Assembly (NCBI GenBank): GCA_944392655.1
Contig: CALXXL010000008.1
Coordinates: 36,256-100,255 of the forward strand
From: an uncultured Victivallaceae bacterium
GTDB taxonomy: Bacteria > Verrucomicrobiota > Lentisphaeria > Victivallales > Victivallaceae
Direction: 5' to 3'
DNA length: 64,000 bases
Part shown: one piece after another, positions 44,153 to 53,395 of the stretch
Layout of the letters: each line of letters starts with the position of its first letter
Position numbering within the stretch: position 1 is the first letter of the stretch
The notes under the pieces: generated by a model
What the model saw: the letters and a program-made list of their open reading frames with translations, nothing else
Told to the model about the DNA's origin: nothing
Databases searched by the model: none
Program-made: the position numbers and the translations under genes

Positions 44153-45037
44153 ATGAGTGAATCCCTCCATCATGCCGCGTTCGCCAGTAAAATGGCGGAC
44201 GGACGGGTCGCTTGTTTGTTGTGCCCGCATAACTGCATTCTTGCCGACCAACAGTACGGTATATGCCGGGTGCGATGCAATATCAACGGCGAAATGATGA
44301 CCGCAAGCTATGGCACCATCGCTGCTGTGCATGTCGACCCCGTCGAAAAGAAACCGCTCGCTGATTTTATGCCGGGAACGGAGACCTTTTCAATCGGAAC
44401 GCTCGGATGCAATTTCGACTGCGACTGGTGTCAGAACGACTCCCTGTCACGCAGCGATTACCGCACCCAATACCGCAATATGAAGGCATATTCCCCCCGG
44501 GAGATCGTTCGCGCGGCTCAGAATAATGGCTGTCCATCCATATCATATACCTATAACGAACCGGCTGTATTCGCCGAATTCGTAATCGATACCGCCAAAC
44601 TCGCACACGAACAGGGGTTGAAAAATATTCTGGTCAGCAACGGATTTATCAATCTTAAAGCCGCAGAAGAGCTCTTTATTAATATCGACGCGGCTAACTT
44701 TGACGTGAAAGCGTTTACTGAAGAAGTTTACCGCCAACGCATCCACGGCGCGCTTTCTCCGGTTCTGGAATGTATCAGGTATTTTTACTCCACCGGAAAG
44801 CATCTCGAATTGACCATGCTGATCGTTCCGGGCGTCAATGATGATCCGGAGGAGATCAGGAATTTCGCCCTCTGGGTGAAAAATGAACTCAGTCCCGAAG
44901 TTATTGTACATTTTACCGCCTTCCACCCCGCAGGCAGAACGCTTAATGTTCCACGCACCAGACCGGATACCCTTTTCGCTATACGCAGCTGCGCAGAAGA
45001 GTGCGGATTGAAAAATATCAGATTGGGAAATATTTGA
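44153..45037 (+). CDS. amrS: AmmeMemoRadiSam system radical SAM enzyme (PFL-activase-like)
   Basis: 294 residues. Two CxxC-type pairs come first (CLLCPHNC, then GICRVRC), then the SAM cluster motif CNFDCDWC (Cys86, Cys90, Cys93) and the block SYTYNEPAVF typical of AmrS. AmrS works with AmrA (AMMECR1) and AmrB (Memo), but neither is in this window. Its substrate is not settled. The start has no clear ribosome site, so the exact first codon is less sure. Confidence 0.9.
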   Translation: MSESLHHAAFASKMADGRVACLLCPHNCILADQQYGICRVRCNINGEMMTASYGTIAAVHVDPVEKKPLADFMPGTETFSIGTLGCNFDCDWCQNDSLSRSDYRTQYRNMKAYSPREIVRAAQNNGCPSISYTYNEPAVFAEFVIDTAKLAHEQGLKNILVSNGFINLKAAEELFINIDAANFDVKAFTEEVYRQRIHGALSPVLECIRYFYSTGKHLELTMLIVPGVNDDPEEIRNFALWVKNELSPEVIVHFTAFHPAGRTLNVPRTRPDTLFAIRSCAEECGLKNIRLGNI

Positions 45038-45047
45038 GTATTGAATT

Positions 45048-47621
45048 ATGAACCAGCTCTTCCGCGGAAAAATTACCGTAAATATCGGCAGCAGAAAGTA
45101 CGATATATCTTTCCTCGACAGCAGAAATGATTTTACTCCGGTTCTGCTTATTCACGGTTTTGCTTCCTATTCCAGGGGATTTGAACGGCTTATCCGCAAA
45201 ATGCCTCAGAATTTCCGCTTTATATCCCCGGACTTAAAGGGATTCGGATACTCCGACAAATCCAAACCGGAAGAGGGAAACCTCTATCTGCATACCGAAA
45301 TTATATACGAGTTCGTTAAAATGATGAACCTCGAACACTTTGTCCTGGTCGGACACTCCACCGGAGGCGCGGTGGCCGTACTGGCCAACGCAAGAGAGGA
45401 TTTCCGCAGAAAAGTAGATCAGCTTATTCTGATCGATTCAGCCGGAATGCAGCAGGAACCGCCGCTGTTCGTACGGCAGCTCGCCGCTGAATCCGAAATC
45501 AATCCGGTCCTGCGGCACAGCGATAAGAAAATATCCACCTACATCATCCTTGAGCATATATTCCATAACCCGATGCGAATTTCCGACAAGATCATCAATC
45601 TATATGCCAAGGCTCTCGCCCAGCCCGGCGCCGCGGAAGGGGTGGTCGCTGCGGCACAGAACTTCGCACTAGTAGATATAAAGGCTTTTCAGTCGATACT
45701 CAGAACTATCAATTGCCCAACCCTCATTATATGGGGCGAAAACGATAATATTATCCCTCTTGAAGAGGCATTTTCCATACACCGCATGATCCCGGATTCA
45801 AAACTCAGAATCATTAAAGAGTGCGGACACGCTCCCCACGAGGAACAGCCGCAGGAGAGCGCCGCGGTTATTACAGCATTCCTGGGACATGGAAGTTTTA
45901 ATGATGCTTCCATACCGGATAACAACAAAACTGTCGCCGAAATCCCATACCCGGGACCACAACAGGAAAACAGTCATGACACATCCGGCAGTCAGCCAAC
46001 CGGCAGCGATATGAAAAATAAACACCGCCAACATTTGAAAATGAGCAGGCTCATCGATAACTGGAATCCGGGAACCATTATACTTTTCGGATGCATCAAG
46101 TTTTTACAGCTGCTTAAACTGATCGGCTTTAAGGCCGAAGAAAATGGCTGGCGCGCAGCATCAGGCATTTTCCTGCGTAACGAATACTCAAAGTTTATGC
46201 TCGGATCATTCCGGCTGAAATACTTCCACAGCATTACACCACCTCAGGACGAATATGAGGCAAAAAGCATATTGATCAACCGGTTAAGCGATTTCCTCAG
46301 CCGCCAGAGCGATTATCTGTGGTCCGTTGAACCGGGTTTCATGAAAATGAAACGCAAAAAAGTATTCTTTACCGATATTGTTGAAGCCACATATGACAGC
46401 CAGAACAATATGACCGCTATTACCCCATATTTCGACCCGCGTCAGAACAGCTTTAACGCACTGTCTCCCGATATGATGCAGATTGCTCTTCACCGTATGG
46501 TACGCGAATACAACGCTCTATTGAGCTCTTCTGAACGCGTTCGCCCACAGGAGCTTTTGTGGCGACTTAAATTCTGGGCCAGACGCAACAGCAATGCCAG
46601 TCCATCTGCCAGACTCGAACTGAAACTCATGTTCGAACGCATACTTTCCGCCACTTTTATCAACTTCCAGTTCGACTCCGACGAGTCTTTGCGCAAGCGG
46701 CTGCGCACTCCGGAAATTCGCAAAAGACCTCACCCGGGATGGGGACTCCTTAACATCTTTTGCAACTTTACCGGAGATTTCTCCGAAGTCGACCTGTGGT
46801 TCCAGTATCACCATGTGCCTGTGGACGGCGTGCCAATGCAGGAGATCCTCGAAAAATTGAAAAACGAGTGGGGCTCTGCCGGACAGATACTCTATCCCGC
46901 AATTCATTCACCCGCAGCAAGACCCGAAATAATGTACTGCGGCGAACGCATCTTCCGCGCCAGAATCTTTGCCGATTTTCAGCCGCTGCTGCAGTTGAGG
47001 CACTATCTGAATAAACAATATTCAGCCCAGATGGGCGGACAGGCCACCATAGCCGGAATGATCATATGGGGAATGACTCAACACGAGTATTTCCGAGAAA
47101 ACAAGTTCCTCGTTCCTGTAGATCTCTCTTCCGCTAATCAGGAGGGGCGGGAAAGAGAGATCAGCCTCGCATTTATCCGGCCGGCTAACTACTTCTATCC
47201 CGATAGACCGCTCGAGTCTTTCATCCTCTTCCAGAAAGAACTCAATTCCAGAGTGTCAAATACCAGAGTCGGGCGGGGAGAGAGTTATGAACTCCTGGAG
47301 TTGTACTCCCTTATGCACCCGGTTTTCTACTACATTGCACGATACCTGATGCCAAAATCCGTCGGCGAAATCGTTGGCACTATGGGACTGTCTATCATTC
47401 GCTCCGCCGAACTTTTTGTCAGCCCCCTGAGCGACCTGCAGTCCGACGGTTTTATGACTATCGGCAAACTTAACATGCCTACTGAAGACGGCAAAACTGC
47501 CGGCGCCGTAAGCATTTGCTCTGCTAAAGAGAAAATACCTTACTATATTCAGGCGATCAACGACCTTACTCAGCATTATCACCAGTTCCTCGCTCTGCCG
47601 GAAAATATTTACCGCGATTAA
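45048..47621 (+). CDS. Alpha/beta hydrolase fused to CAT/E2/condensation-like acyltransferase
   Basis: 857 residues in two parts. Residues 1-285 are a complete alpha/beta hydrolase: LLIHGFAS (oxyanion), nucleophile GHSTGG (Ser104), acid in WGENDNIIP, and base in ECGHAPHEEQP. After a linker (about 285-330) follows a 530-residue domain with YHHVPVDG at 587-594 (HHxxxDG, with His588-His589 and Asp593), the catalytic motif of CoA-dependent acyltransferases, and DGFMTIGKL near the end like the DFGWG-type bridge. It may transfer an acyl group that the hydrolase releases or edits. I know of no named family with this fusion. It starts 10 bases after amrS. Confidence 0.75.
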   Translation: MNQLFRGKITVNIGSRKYDISFLDSRNDFTPVLLIHGFASYSRGFERLIRKMPQNFRFISPDLKGFGYSDKSKPEEGNLYLHTEIIYEFVKMMNLEHFVLVGHSTGGAVAVLANAREDFRRKVDQLILIDSAGMQQEPPLFVRQLAAESEINPVLRHSDKKISTYIILEHIFHNPMRISDKIINLYAKALAQPGAAEGVVAAAQNFALVDIKAFQSILRTINCPTLIIWGENDNIIPLEEAFSIHRMIPDSKLRIIKECGHAPHEEQPQESAAVITAFLGHGSFNDASIPDNNKTVAEIPYPGPQQENSHDTSGSQPTGSDMKNKHRQHLKMSRLIDNWNPGTIILFGCIKFLQLLKLIGFKAEENGWRAASGIFLRNEYSKFMLGSFRLKYFHSITPPQDEYEAKSILINRLSDFLSRQSDYLWSVEPGFMKMKRKKVFFTDIVEATYDSQNNMTAITPYFDPRQNSFNALSPDMMQIALHRMVREYNALLSSSERVRPQELLWRLKFWARRNSNASPSARLELKLMFERILSATFINFQFDSDESLRKRLRTPEIRKRPHPGWGLLNIFCNFTGDFSEVDLWFQYHHVPVDGVPMQEILEKLKNEWGSAGQILYPAIHSPAARPEIMYCGERIFRARIFADFQPLLQLRHYLNKQYSAQMGGQATIAGMIIWGMTQHEYFRENKFLVPVDLSSANQEGREREISLAFIRPANYFYPDRPLESFILFQKELNSRVSNTRVGRGESYELLELYSLMHPVFYYIARYLMPKSVGEIVGTMGLSIIRSAELFVSPLSDLQSDGFMTIGKLNMPTEDGKTAGAVSICSAKEKIPYYIQAINDLTQHYHQFLALPENIYRD

Positions 47622-47645
47622 GTACGCTTAATTACATACTGACAC

Positions 47646-47680
47646 TTGTTTTTTGCGCGCTGCATGATACATTATATAAA
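47646..47680 (+). promoter_or_regulatory. Predicted thi4 promoter region
   Basis: Two overlapping 16-base-spaced pairs fit: TTGTTT with TACATT (47646-47673) and TTGCGC with TATAAA (47653-47680). No riboswitch aptamer is recognisable in the leader. Confidence 0.4.
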
Positions 47681-47719
47681 TTTATCTTATATTCATAATT
47701 TTTAAGGAGTTTTACTGAT

Positions 47720-48502
47720 ATGTCCGTTGAAAACATTATCTCTCACGCTATCGTGCGCACTTTCTCCGATAAACTTATCGATGCGCTTAATATTGACGTA
47801 GCTATCGTCGGCGGCGGTCCATCCGCACTCGTCGCCGCTCACGACCTCGCACTTAACGGCGTCAAAACCGCAATCTTTGAACGCAAACTCGCCCCGGGCG
47901 GTGGCACATGGGGCGGCGGTATGCTCTTTAACGAAGTGGTGGTTCAGGAAGAGGCTACCGGTATCCTCAAGGATTTCGGCATACGCTTTCAGCCAATCCC
48001 GGGAAATCCGGGATACTATACCCTCGATTCCGTTGAAATGGCTTCCGCATTAATCTACGGCGCTGTTCACTCCGGAGCTAAGATATTTAATGCCGTCAGC
48101 GTCGAAGATATCGTATTCAAAGAAGGCAAAGTGAACGGACTCGTCATTAACTGGACCCCGGTCGAACGCCTCGGCATGCACGTCGACCCACTTACCGTTA
48201 TCGCATCCGCCGTACTCGACGGTACCGGACACCCAAGCGAAATTATGCACCTCGCTACCGAAAAGGCCGGTATCAATCTCGATACCCCCACCGGTAAAAT
48301 TATCGGCGAAAAACCCATGTGGGTCGATTCCGGCGAAGCATCCACCATCGATAACACCAAAGAGTATTTCCCCGGATTGTTCGCCTGCGGCATGAGTGCC
48401 AACAACGTTTCCGGCGGATACCGCATGGGACCTATCTTCGGCGGTATGCTCCTTTCCGGACGCAAAGCGGCTAACCTTATTATGAAAAAAATAAAAAAAT
48501 AG
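47720..48502 (+). CDS. thi4: Thiazole synthase Thi4 (sulfide-dependent, His-type)
   Basis: Builds the thiazole part of thiamine from NAD and glycine. The FAD/NAD-binding loop is [14 protein letters not shown] with [11 protein letters not shown] after it, and [20 protein letters not shown] near the end, all diagnostic of Thi4. Eukaryotic Thi4 donates sulphur from a cysteine and is used once; here the corresponding segment reads RLGMHVDP with His154, as in catalytic archaeal enzymes that use free sulphide. The 260 residues are a full enzyme. AAGGAG lies ten bases upstream. Confidence 0.93.
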   Translation: MSVENIISHAIVRTFSDKLIDALNIDVAIVGGGPSALVAAHDLALNGVKTAIFERKLAPGGGTWGGGMLFNEVVVQEEATGILKDFGIRFQPIPGNPGYYTLDSVEMASALIYGAVHSGAKIFNAVSVEDIVFKEGKVNGLVINWTPVERLGMHVDPLTVIASAVLDGTGHPSEIMHLATEKAGINLDTPTGKIIGEKPMWVDSGEASTIDNTKEYFPGLFACGMSANNVSGGYRMGPIFGGMLLSGRKAANLIMKKIKK

Positions 48503-48522
48503 ACTTTTTCACCTCGTTGCAC

Positions 48523-48550
48523 TTGATTTTTCACCTTTGTGTGATAAATT
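48523..48550 (+). promoter_or_regulatory. Possible tRNA-Val promoter
   Basis: TTGATT (48523-48528), 16 bases, TAAATT (48545-48550), 20 bases before the tRNA. An upstream TTGCAC (48517) is an alternative -35. Confidence 0.4.
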
Positions 48551-48570
48551 AAAGTCAACGAATTAACCAA

Positions 48571-48647
48571 GGGTGGTTAACTCAGTTGGCTAGAGTACTT
48601 GGTTTACACCCAAGCTGTCGGGGGTTCGAGTCCCTCACCACCCACCA
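48571..48647 (+). tRNA. tRNA-Val (anticodon TAC)
   Basis: A full cloverleaf is visible: acceptor GGGTGGT pairs with ACCACCC, D-arm with AGTTGGCTA loop, anticodon stem CTTGG/CCAAG with loop TTTACAC (anticodon TAC), T-arm GGGGG TTCGAGT CCCTC with one mismatch or wobble, and an encoded CCA end. It reads GUA and related valine codons. Confidence 0.97.
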
Positions 48648-48659
48648 TTACGAATTTCA

Positions 48660-48683
48660 GCCGGTCAAGCGACCGGCTTTTTT
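48660..48683 (+). terminator. Rho-independent terminator after tRNA-Val
   Basis: GCCGGTC and GACCGGC pair around AAGC (48660-48677), followed by TTTTTT. Confidence 0.9.
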
Positions 48684-48739
48684 GTTGGATGTATTAAGCC
48701 CAAAGAGATTCTACACTCGCTGATTGCGGATTCAGCTTC

Positions 48740-48767
48740 TTGTAATTCCTCCCGGAGCATATATTGT
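48740..48767 (+). promoter_or_regulatory. Predicted promoter of the macro-domain gene
   Basis: TTGTAA (48740-48745), 16 bases, TATTGT (48762-48767), 28 bases before the start codon. Confidence 0.5.
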
Positions 48768-48795
48768 AAAATAAAATACCCGACAGGAGATTATT

Positions 48796-49302
48796 ATGCA
48801 GATTAAAGTTATTTGTGACGATATTACCACTTTGAAAGTCGACGCCATTGTCAATGCGGCAAATACCACCCTGCTCGGCGGCGGCGGCGTAGACGGAGCA
48901 ATTCACCGCGCCGCAGGAAAAGAACTGCTCGAAGCATGCCGGAAATTCAACGGATGCAAAACCGGTGAGGCGGTCATTACCCCGGGATTCAAGCTGCCGG
49001 CTAAGTTCGTTATCCATACCCCGGGCCCCGTATGGCACGGAGGTAATCACAACGAACCACAACTGCTGGCCGAATGCTATCGCAATTCCCTCGCCCGCGC
49101 CGCCGAAAATCAATGCCAATCCATCGCATTCCCGTGCATTTCTACCGGAGTATATCACTTCCCAAAGGAAGATGCGGCTCAAATCGCTATCAATACGGTT
49201 CGAGCATGGCAGATGAATTTGCCCGATTTGGTGATCTTTTGCTGCTTTTCTAAGCAGGATTGTGAATTGTATAACCGACTATTAACGCTTACGCAGGGTT
49301 GA
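48796..49302 (+). CDS. Macro domain protein (O-acetyl-ADP-ribose deacetylase-like)
   Basis: Single macro domain of 168 residues. Signatures: DAIVNAANTTLLGGGGVDGAIHRAAG (catalytic Asn/Asp loop), GEAVITPGFKLP and CISTGVYHFP. The YmdB/MacroD subfamily removes ADP-ribose from proteins or hydrolyses O-acetyl-ADP-ribose. It has its own promoter and RBS (CAGGAG). Its last 21 bases overlap the end of the convergent glycosidase gene. Confidence 0.93.
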   Translation: MQIKVICDDITTLKVDAIVNAANTTLLGGGGVDGAIHRAAGKELLEACRKFNGCKTGEAVITPGFKLPAKFVIHTPGPVWHGGNHNEPQLLAECYRNSLARAAENQCQSIAFPCISTGVYHFPKEDAAQIAINTVRAWQMNLPDLVIFCCFSKQDCELYNRLLTLTQG

Positions 49303-50622
49303 CGGCGTCGGCACCGCCTTCTTCCAGTAATTGCGCAGCATTTGCTGGCCACCGCGCTGCATTACCGTATTCGACGGATTGGCAATGCTTTTATAGGAGA
49401 AAAAGGACACCCCTTTTACTTCCGGACGCACACAGTTGTAGCGCATCTGCGCCGCAAGCTCATCCGCATTCTTCCACGCTCCACTTGAACCCAACTGGTA
49501 GGCCGCCATCCCGATATACAGATTTACCCGCGTACCTCTCACCTGACTGCACCACCAGTCCGTCAATGCGGCATAAGGCGCGGCACTGTGGCTGAACGGC
49601 CAGTAAAGCTGAGGAACGATATAATCAATCCACTGCTGTTTGACCCATTTACGCGTATCGGCATATTGCCGCGAATAGGATTCACTCCCCAATGTGAGCG
49701 ATCCATTGGGATTACTCTTTTTATTCGCCCAGATCCCGAAAGGACTGATGCCAAGCTGAACTTCACGGTTATACAGCTTGTTGTGCGTATTCAATAACAT
49801 ATTCAACTGAAATATCAGCGTATCTACATTGTTGCGACGCCAGTTCTCCAGCGACAGACGGTTGGGATTGTGCTTGCGGTAAGTCGCGGCATCCGCCGAA
49901 CCGATATCTGTATAAGGATAAAAATAATCGTCAAAATGAATCGCATCCACCGCGTAATTCTGCAATATCTCCTTCACCGTGTGCAGAAGAAAGTTGACCA
50001 CCTCCGGCTCTCCCGGATTCAGTATCAGCTGATATTGCCCGCTCGCCAATGGTACCTCCAGCACCAGATCCGGACGCTTCCGCGCAAAATTCTGCGGCGA
50101 TAACGTCTTTAAATATTCTCCCTTGCGCAATGGCGTAGAGTTTATCACCCGGTAGGGATTCAGCCAGGCGTGAAACTCAAGTCCACGCTTGTGCGCCTCT
50201 TCTATCATGAATTTCAGCGGATCAAAACCTTCCAGCCCCCTGCCCTCTGTACCAGTAAGATAACGCGACCACGGATTCAATTTCGACGGATAAAACGCAT
50301 CGTTCATCGGTCGGATCTGGAAAATAATTACATTGAAATTCAGCTCTTTCAGGCGGTTCACTATCTCAAGATAATCCCGCTTGAAGTCGGCAACTGTATT
50401 ATGTCGGGAAAAATCTATGTTCTCCACCGTAGCTACCCAGATCCCACGGAATTCACGCGATTTCGGCATGTAAACTGTGCTGATTTTTATCGCTCCGCCC
50501 TGCTGTTTACCTCCATAAGGGATGGCTTTCCCCGTTTGAAAATCCCGCAGTGTTGTGTACTCCCCAAGCAATACGCCGGAGCATAAGAGAAATATTACAA
50601 CTATTATCGCCCGCTTCATCAT
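49282..50622 (-). CDS. Secreted GHL10 family glycosyl hydrolase-like protein
   Basis: 446 residues. A signal peptide ends near residue 20 (SGVLLGEY). The catalytic-like barrel matches PF02638/GHL10: FRGIWVATVENIDF, ELNFNVIIFQIRP, FHAWLNPYRV, DAIHFDDYFYPY and DYIVPQLYWP. Related proteins act on peptidoglycan or other polysaccharides, or hydrolyse GalNAc polymers. It lies 6 bases after the PHP phosphatase gene, so it may belong to the exopolysaccharide operon. Start may be either ATG at 50622 or 50619. Confidence 0.88.
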   Translation of the reverse strand: MMKRAIIVVIFLLCSGVLLGEYTTLRDFQTGKAIPYGGKQQGGAIKISTVYMPKSREFRGIWVATVENIDFSRHNTVADFKRDYLEIVNRLKELNFNVIIFQIRPMNDAFYPSKLNPWSRYLTGTEGRGLEGFDPLKFMIEEAHKRGLEFHAWLNPYRVINSTPLRKGEYLKTLSPQNFARKRPDLVLEVPLASGQYQLILNPGEPEVVNFLLHTVKEILQNYAVDAIHFDDYFYPYTDIGSADAATYRKHNPNRLSLENWRRNNVDTLIFQLNMLLNTHNKLYNREVQLGISPFGIWANKKSNPNGSLTLGSESYSRQYADTRKWVKQQWIDYIVPQLYWPFSHSAAPYAALTDWWCSQVRGTRVNLYIGMAAYQLGSSGAWKNADELAAQMRYNCVRPEVKGVSFFSYKSIANPSNTVMQRGGQQMLRNYWKKAVPTPSTLRKR

Positions 50623-50628
50623 AAAACC

Positions 50629-51357
50629 TTAACGCTTGAATATCTGATACCATTTGCGCTTCGGAGGAGTTACCAGATAGGGTGCCTCATTCTTCAGCAA
50701 CTGCTGCGCATTTACCTCAAACAACAGCTCCGTTACCTCCCCGCCAAACTTTTTATTCACCAGATCCCTGGCTTCACTCATGGCAAAATTACGCCGCGGA
50801 CTGTGCGCATCACTCCCGACATAGTGCGCCAGACCGGCCTTGATGATCGAAAACGCTATGTGCTGCGCCTGACCACCATGACGCCCAACTATACTCGACG
50901 CATTCAACTGAAAGAAACAATCCATCTCCGCTAATTCATGCACTATCTTGAGATCCGGCGACATAAACAGACGCTCCGGATGCGCAATGATTACCGTATA
51001 ACCATCCAGCGACAACTGATACAATACATGTGAACAGCTCATCTCCAAATACGGCTGACGCATATCCACCAGTATGAATTTACTCCCGCCAAGCGTCAGC
51101 AATGGACGCGTGGTCGCCAGGTGCACATAGTCTATTTCCGTACCAAGTATCAACTCAATCCCACGCTCCGCTGCACGCGGTTTCAACTCCTCATAACGCG
51201 CGGAAAAATCCGATTCCAGCCCAGGCTTGAAATGCGACGTGGCAAACAGCGTCGTTATTTTATCCTTCTGCGCGTAATCAAGCATCTCAAGCGAACGCTC
51301 AAGCGTCTTGGGTCCGTCATCCACTCCGTACAATATATGCGAATGTATGTCTATCAT
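50629..51357 (-). CDS. PHP-type protein-tyrosine phosphatase (CpsB/YwqE family)
   Basis: Removes phosphate from BY-kinases that control capsule or exopolysaccharide assembly. MIDIHSHILYGVDDGP carries the first PHP metal ligands (His5, His7), then TSHFKP, AHPER and GSDAHS further on. 242 residues from the ATG at 51357, which has GGTGGGG upstream. It follows the kinase gene on the same strand, but a terminator lies between them. Confidence 0.92.
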   Translation of the reverse strand: MIDIHSHILYGVDDGPKTLERSLEMLDYAQKDKITTLFATSHFKPGLESDFSARYEELKPRAAERGIELILGTEIDYVHLATTRPLLTLGGSKFILVDMRQPYLEMSCSHVLYQLSLDGYTVIIAHPERLFMSPDLKIVHELAEMDCFFQLNASSIVGRHGGQAQHIAFSIIKAGLAHYVGSDAHSPRRNFAMSEARDLVNKKFGGEVTELLFEVNAQQLLKNEAPYLVTPPKRKWYQIFKR

Positions 51358-51370
51358 ATCCCCACCACAC

Positions 51371-51405
51371 AATTAAAAAGGCGTTGCGGAATCAACCGCA
51401 ACGCC
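51371..51405 (-). terminator. Intercistronic terminator between BY-kinase and phosphatase genes
   Basis: GGCGTTGCGG and CCGCAACGCC form a perfect 10-bp stem with a 6-base loop (51380-51405); on the minus strand it is followed by TTTTT. It lies just before the phosphatase start and could reduce downstream expression. Confidence 0.8.
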
Positions 51406-51418
51406 CATGTTGCTCATG

Positions 51419-52948
51419 TTACACCGTCTTGTCGTTCTCTTCGACATCCGGTTTCGAATATTCACTGTAATCGTAACTGTAACTGTAATAACTGTAGTAA
51501 CCGTAACTGTAACCACCGTAACCGTAAGCATTCCAGCCTTTCGGACTGAAGCGGTTCAATATCACCCCGATTACCGGAATGTCCAGCGCCTGAAGCTGTT
51601 CCACCGCATGCGCCGCATTGTCCACCCGGGTCTGACCGGCACTTACTACATAGATGATACCATCCGAAAGTTTGCCCACAATCGCCGCATCCGAAATATT
51701 CAGGCACGGAGGCGCGTCAAGTATAATGTAGTCGTATTTGTCCCGGTAATCGTCTATCAGCTGCTGGAACGCAGGCGACATCAGAAGTTCCGACGGGTTC
51801 GGCGGTACCGGACCTGATGCCAGCACATCCAGCGATAAACCAAGTACATTGCGGTTGATTACATCATCAAATGTGGCTTCACCAACAAGTATATTCACAA
51901 TACCGGAGTTGCGCTCCAGGTTGAAGATCTTGTGCAGCGCAGGTTTGCGTAAGTCGCAGTTCAGCAGCAGAACTCGCTGACCCGAACTCGCTATGATCGT
52001 TGCCACGTTCGACGCAATAAAGGTTTTACCATCCTTCGGCGAGGTACTGGTGATTACAAATACCTTGGCACTGTCCTTCTTGCTTATCGAATACTGCAAA
52101 TTGGTACGCAGCAGACGGAAACTTTCCGCTACGTCAAAGCGCGGAGTCTTGCCGTCAACTTCAACCGTTACAATGTTGTTGATTCGGGACGCACTCTGAC
52201 GGCTCTGTGATACCTCTTCACCAAGTTGCATCACCGTTCCAAGTACCGGAACATGCAGACGCTGTGTAACTATTTCCGGTGAATCAACCGTACCACGGAA
52301 CATCTCTTTCAAGAAACAGAGCGAGAAACAACCGGCTCCACCAAGAACCAACCCGATAAACGTATTGAGAAGTATGCGCGGACGAACCGGACGCTTCGGA
52401 ACTACCGCTTCATCAAGAATGCTGACACGGTCCATACTGTAATTCTCACGCAGATAATCACACAGCACCGCAGCCATGGTGTTCGCCGTCTCCTGCGCTA
52501 CCAGGGGATTGCGGCTGTCCGATTCAATATTGACCATTCGCGTCTGACGGATAAGATTCGGCGTAATCCGGTAGCCAAATTTATCAAGATCACCATCCGG
52601 AATCAGCTTGTTTTCCCGTACACGCTCAACCATGCGCTCGTTAAGATTGCGCGACGCCACCCATTCGTTGATATCATAAATGAGATAATTCAATACCAGC
52701 ATTTCCTGATATCCTGTACCGAGGTTCGTCGACGTCTGCGACAGACGGCTTTCACGGTCACTGCTGCTTACCATCGAGTTCGGCATTATACAGACTTTAG
52801 CCGTAGCACGGTAGATCTTCTGCACAAAGAAACGGTTGAACACAAACGTTACCGCCCCGATCAGAACCGATGTGAACAAAATCAGCCAGCAGTACTTGAG
52901 GAATACCCCAAGAATAAAATGAATGTCGAGATTTCTTTGATCGCTCAT
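51419..52948 (-). CDS. Polysaccharide co-polymerase / bacterial tyrosine autokinase (Wzc-like)
   Basis: Controls chain length and export of exopolysaccharide. Residues 1-250 form a Wzz domain with two membrane helices (about 17-37 and 183-205); the C-terminal half is a CpsD-type kinase: Walker A TSTSPKDGKTF (Lys308), Walker A' LLNCDLRKPAL and Walker B YIILDAPP. The tail is packed with tyrosines (over ten in the last 30 residues), the autophosphorylation cluster. 509 residues. It is the probable target of the downstream PHP phosphatase. Confidence 0.94.
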   Translation of the reverse strand: MSDQRNLDIHFILGVFLKYCWLILFTSVLIGAVTFVFNRFFVQKIYRATAKVCIMPNSMVSSSDRESRLSQTSTNLGTGYQEMLVLNYLIYDINEWVASRNLNERMVERVRENKLIPDGDLDKFGYRITPNLIRQTRMVNIESDSRNPLVAQETANTMAAVLCDYLRENYSMDRVSILDEAVVPKRPVRPRILLNTFIGLVLGGAGCFSLCFLKEMFRGTVDSPEIVTQRLHVPVLGTVMQLGEEVSQSRQSASRINNIVTVEVDGKTPRFDVAESFRLLRTNLQYSISKKDSAKVFVITSTSPKDGKTFIASNVATIIASSGQRVLLLNCDLRKPALHKIFNLERNSGIVNILVGEATFDDVINRNVLGLSLDVLASGPVPPNPSELLMSPAFQQLIDDYRDKYDYIILDAPPCLNISDAAIVGKLSDGIIYVVSAGQTRVDNAAHAVEQLQALDIPVIGVILNRFSPKGWNAYGYGGYSYGYYSYYSYSYDYSEYSKPDVEENDKTV

Positions 52949-53059
52949 TTCTTATCCTTAAAATTTTTATAAATAAAAATGATATCTTAAATATACGGGG
53001 ATAATATTATCCCTCTCACTCGCTTTTTCAAGCACAGTTAAATTAAAATTCAGGATATT

Positions 53060-53395
53060 TTATTCCGGATAATTCCCCTCCAGATGCAGGTCATTATAAT
53101 AGACGTTGCCCCAGCCGGCCAATTCACCGTCCTTAAATACCAACGGCATACACTCATCATGCGTCGCAAGACCATCATACCACTTGGTGTCAACATAATA
53201 AAACCAGACGTCCGGCGATGCATAAGCCTCATCCTTAAGCGGTTCTCCCATTATCTCAAGTACCTGCTGCTTGCTCATTCCCACCCGCAGACGCGCCGAA
53301 TTCTCAATATTCCGCTGACGCTCCTGCCATTGACAGCCTCCGTTCAACAGCACCGCCGCAATAAACAACAGCAATAATAATGACAGCTTTTTCAT
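53060..53395 (-). CDS. Small lipoprotein, SmpA/BamE- or DUF3192-like
   Basis: 111 residues with signal peptide and lipobox LLNGGC (Cys21). RVGMSKQQVLEIMGEP is the repeat unit shared by BamE-type and DUF3192 proteins, and DECMPLVFKDGELAGWG is very like DUF3192. BamE helps insert outer-membrane proteins, but this one is more likely an uncharacterised relative. The ATG at 53395 follows AAGGA. Monocistronic. Confidence 0.82.
   Translation of the reverse strand: MKKLSLLLLLFIAAVLLNGGCQWQERQRNIENSARLRVGMSKQQVLEIMGEPLKDEAYASPDVWFYYVDTKWYDGLATHDECMPLVFKDGELAGWGNVYYNDLHLEGNYPE

Noticed and set aside
47622..47719. TPP riboswitch upstream of thi4
   Set aside because: The 98-base leader lacks the conserved CUGAGA and ACCUGA-type elements.
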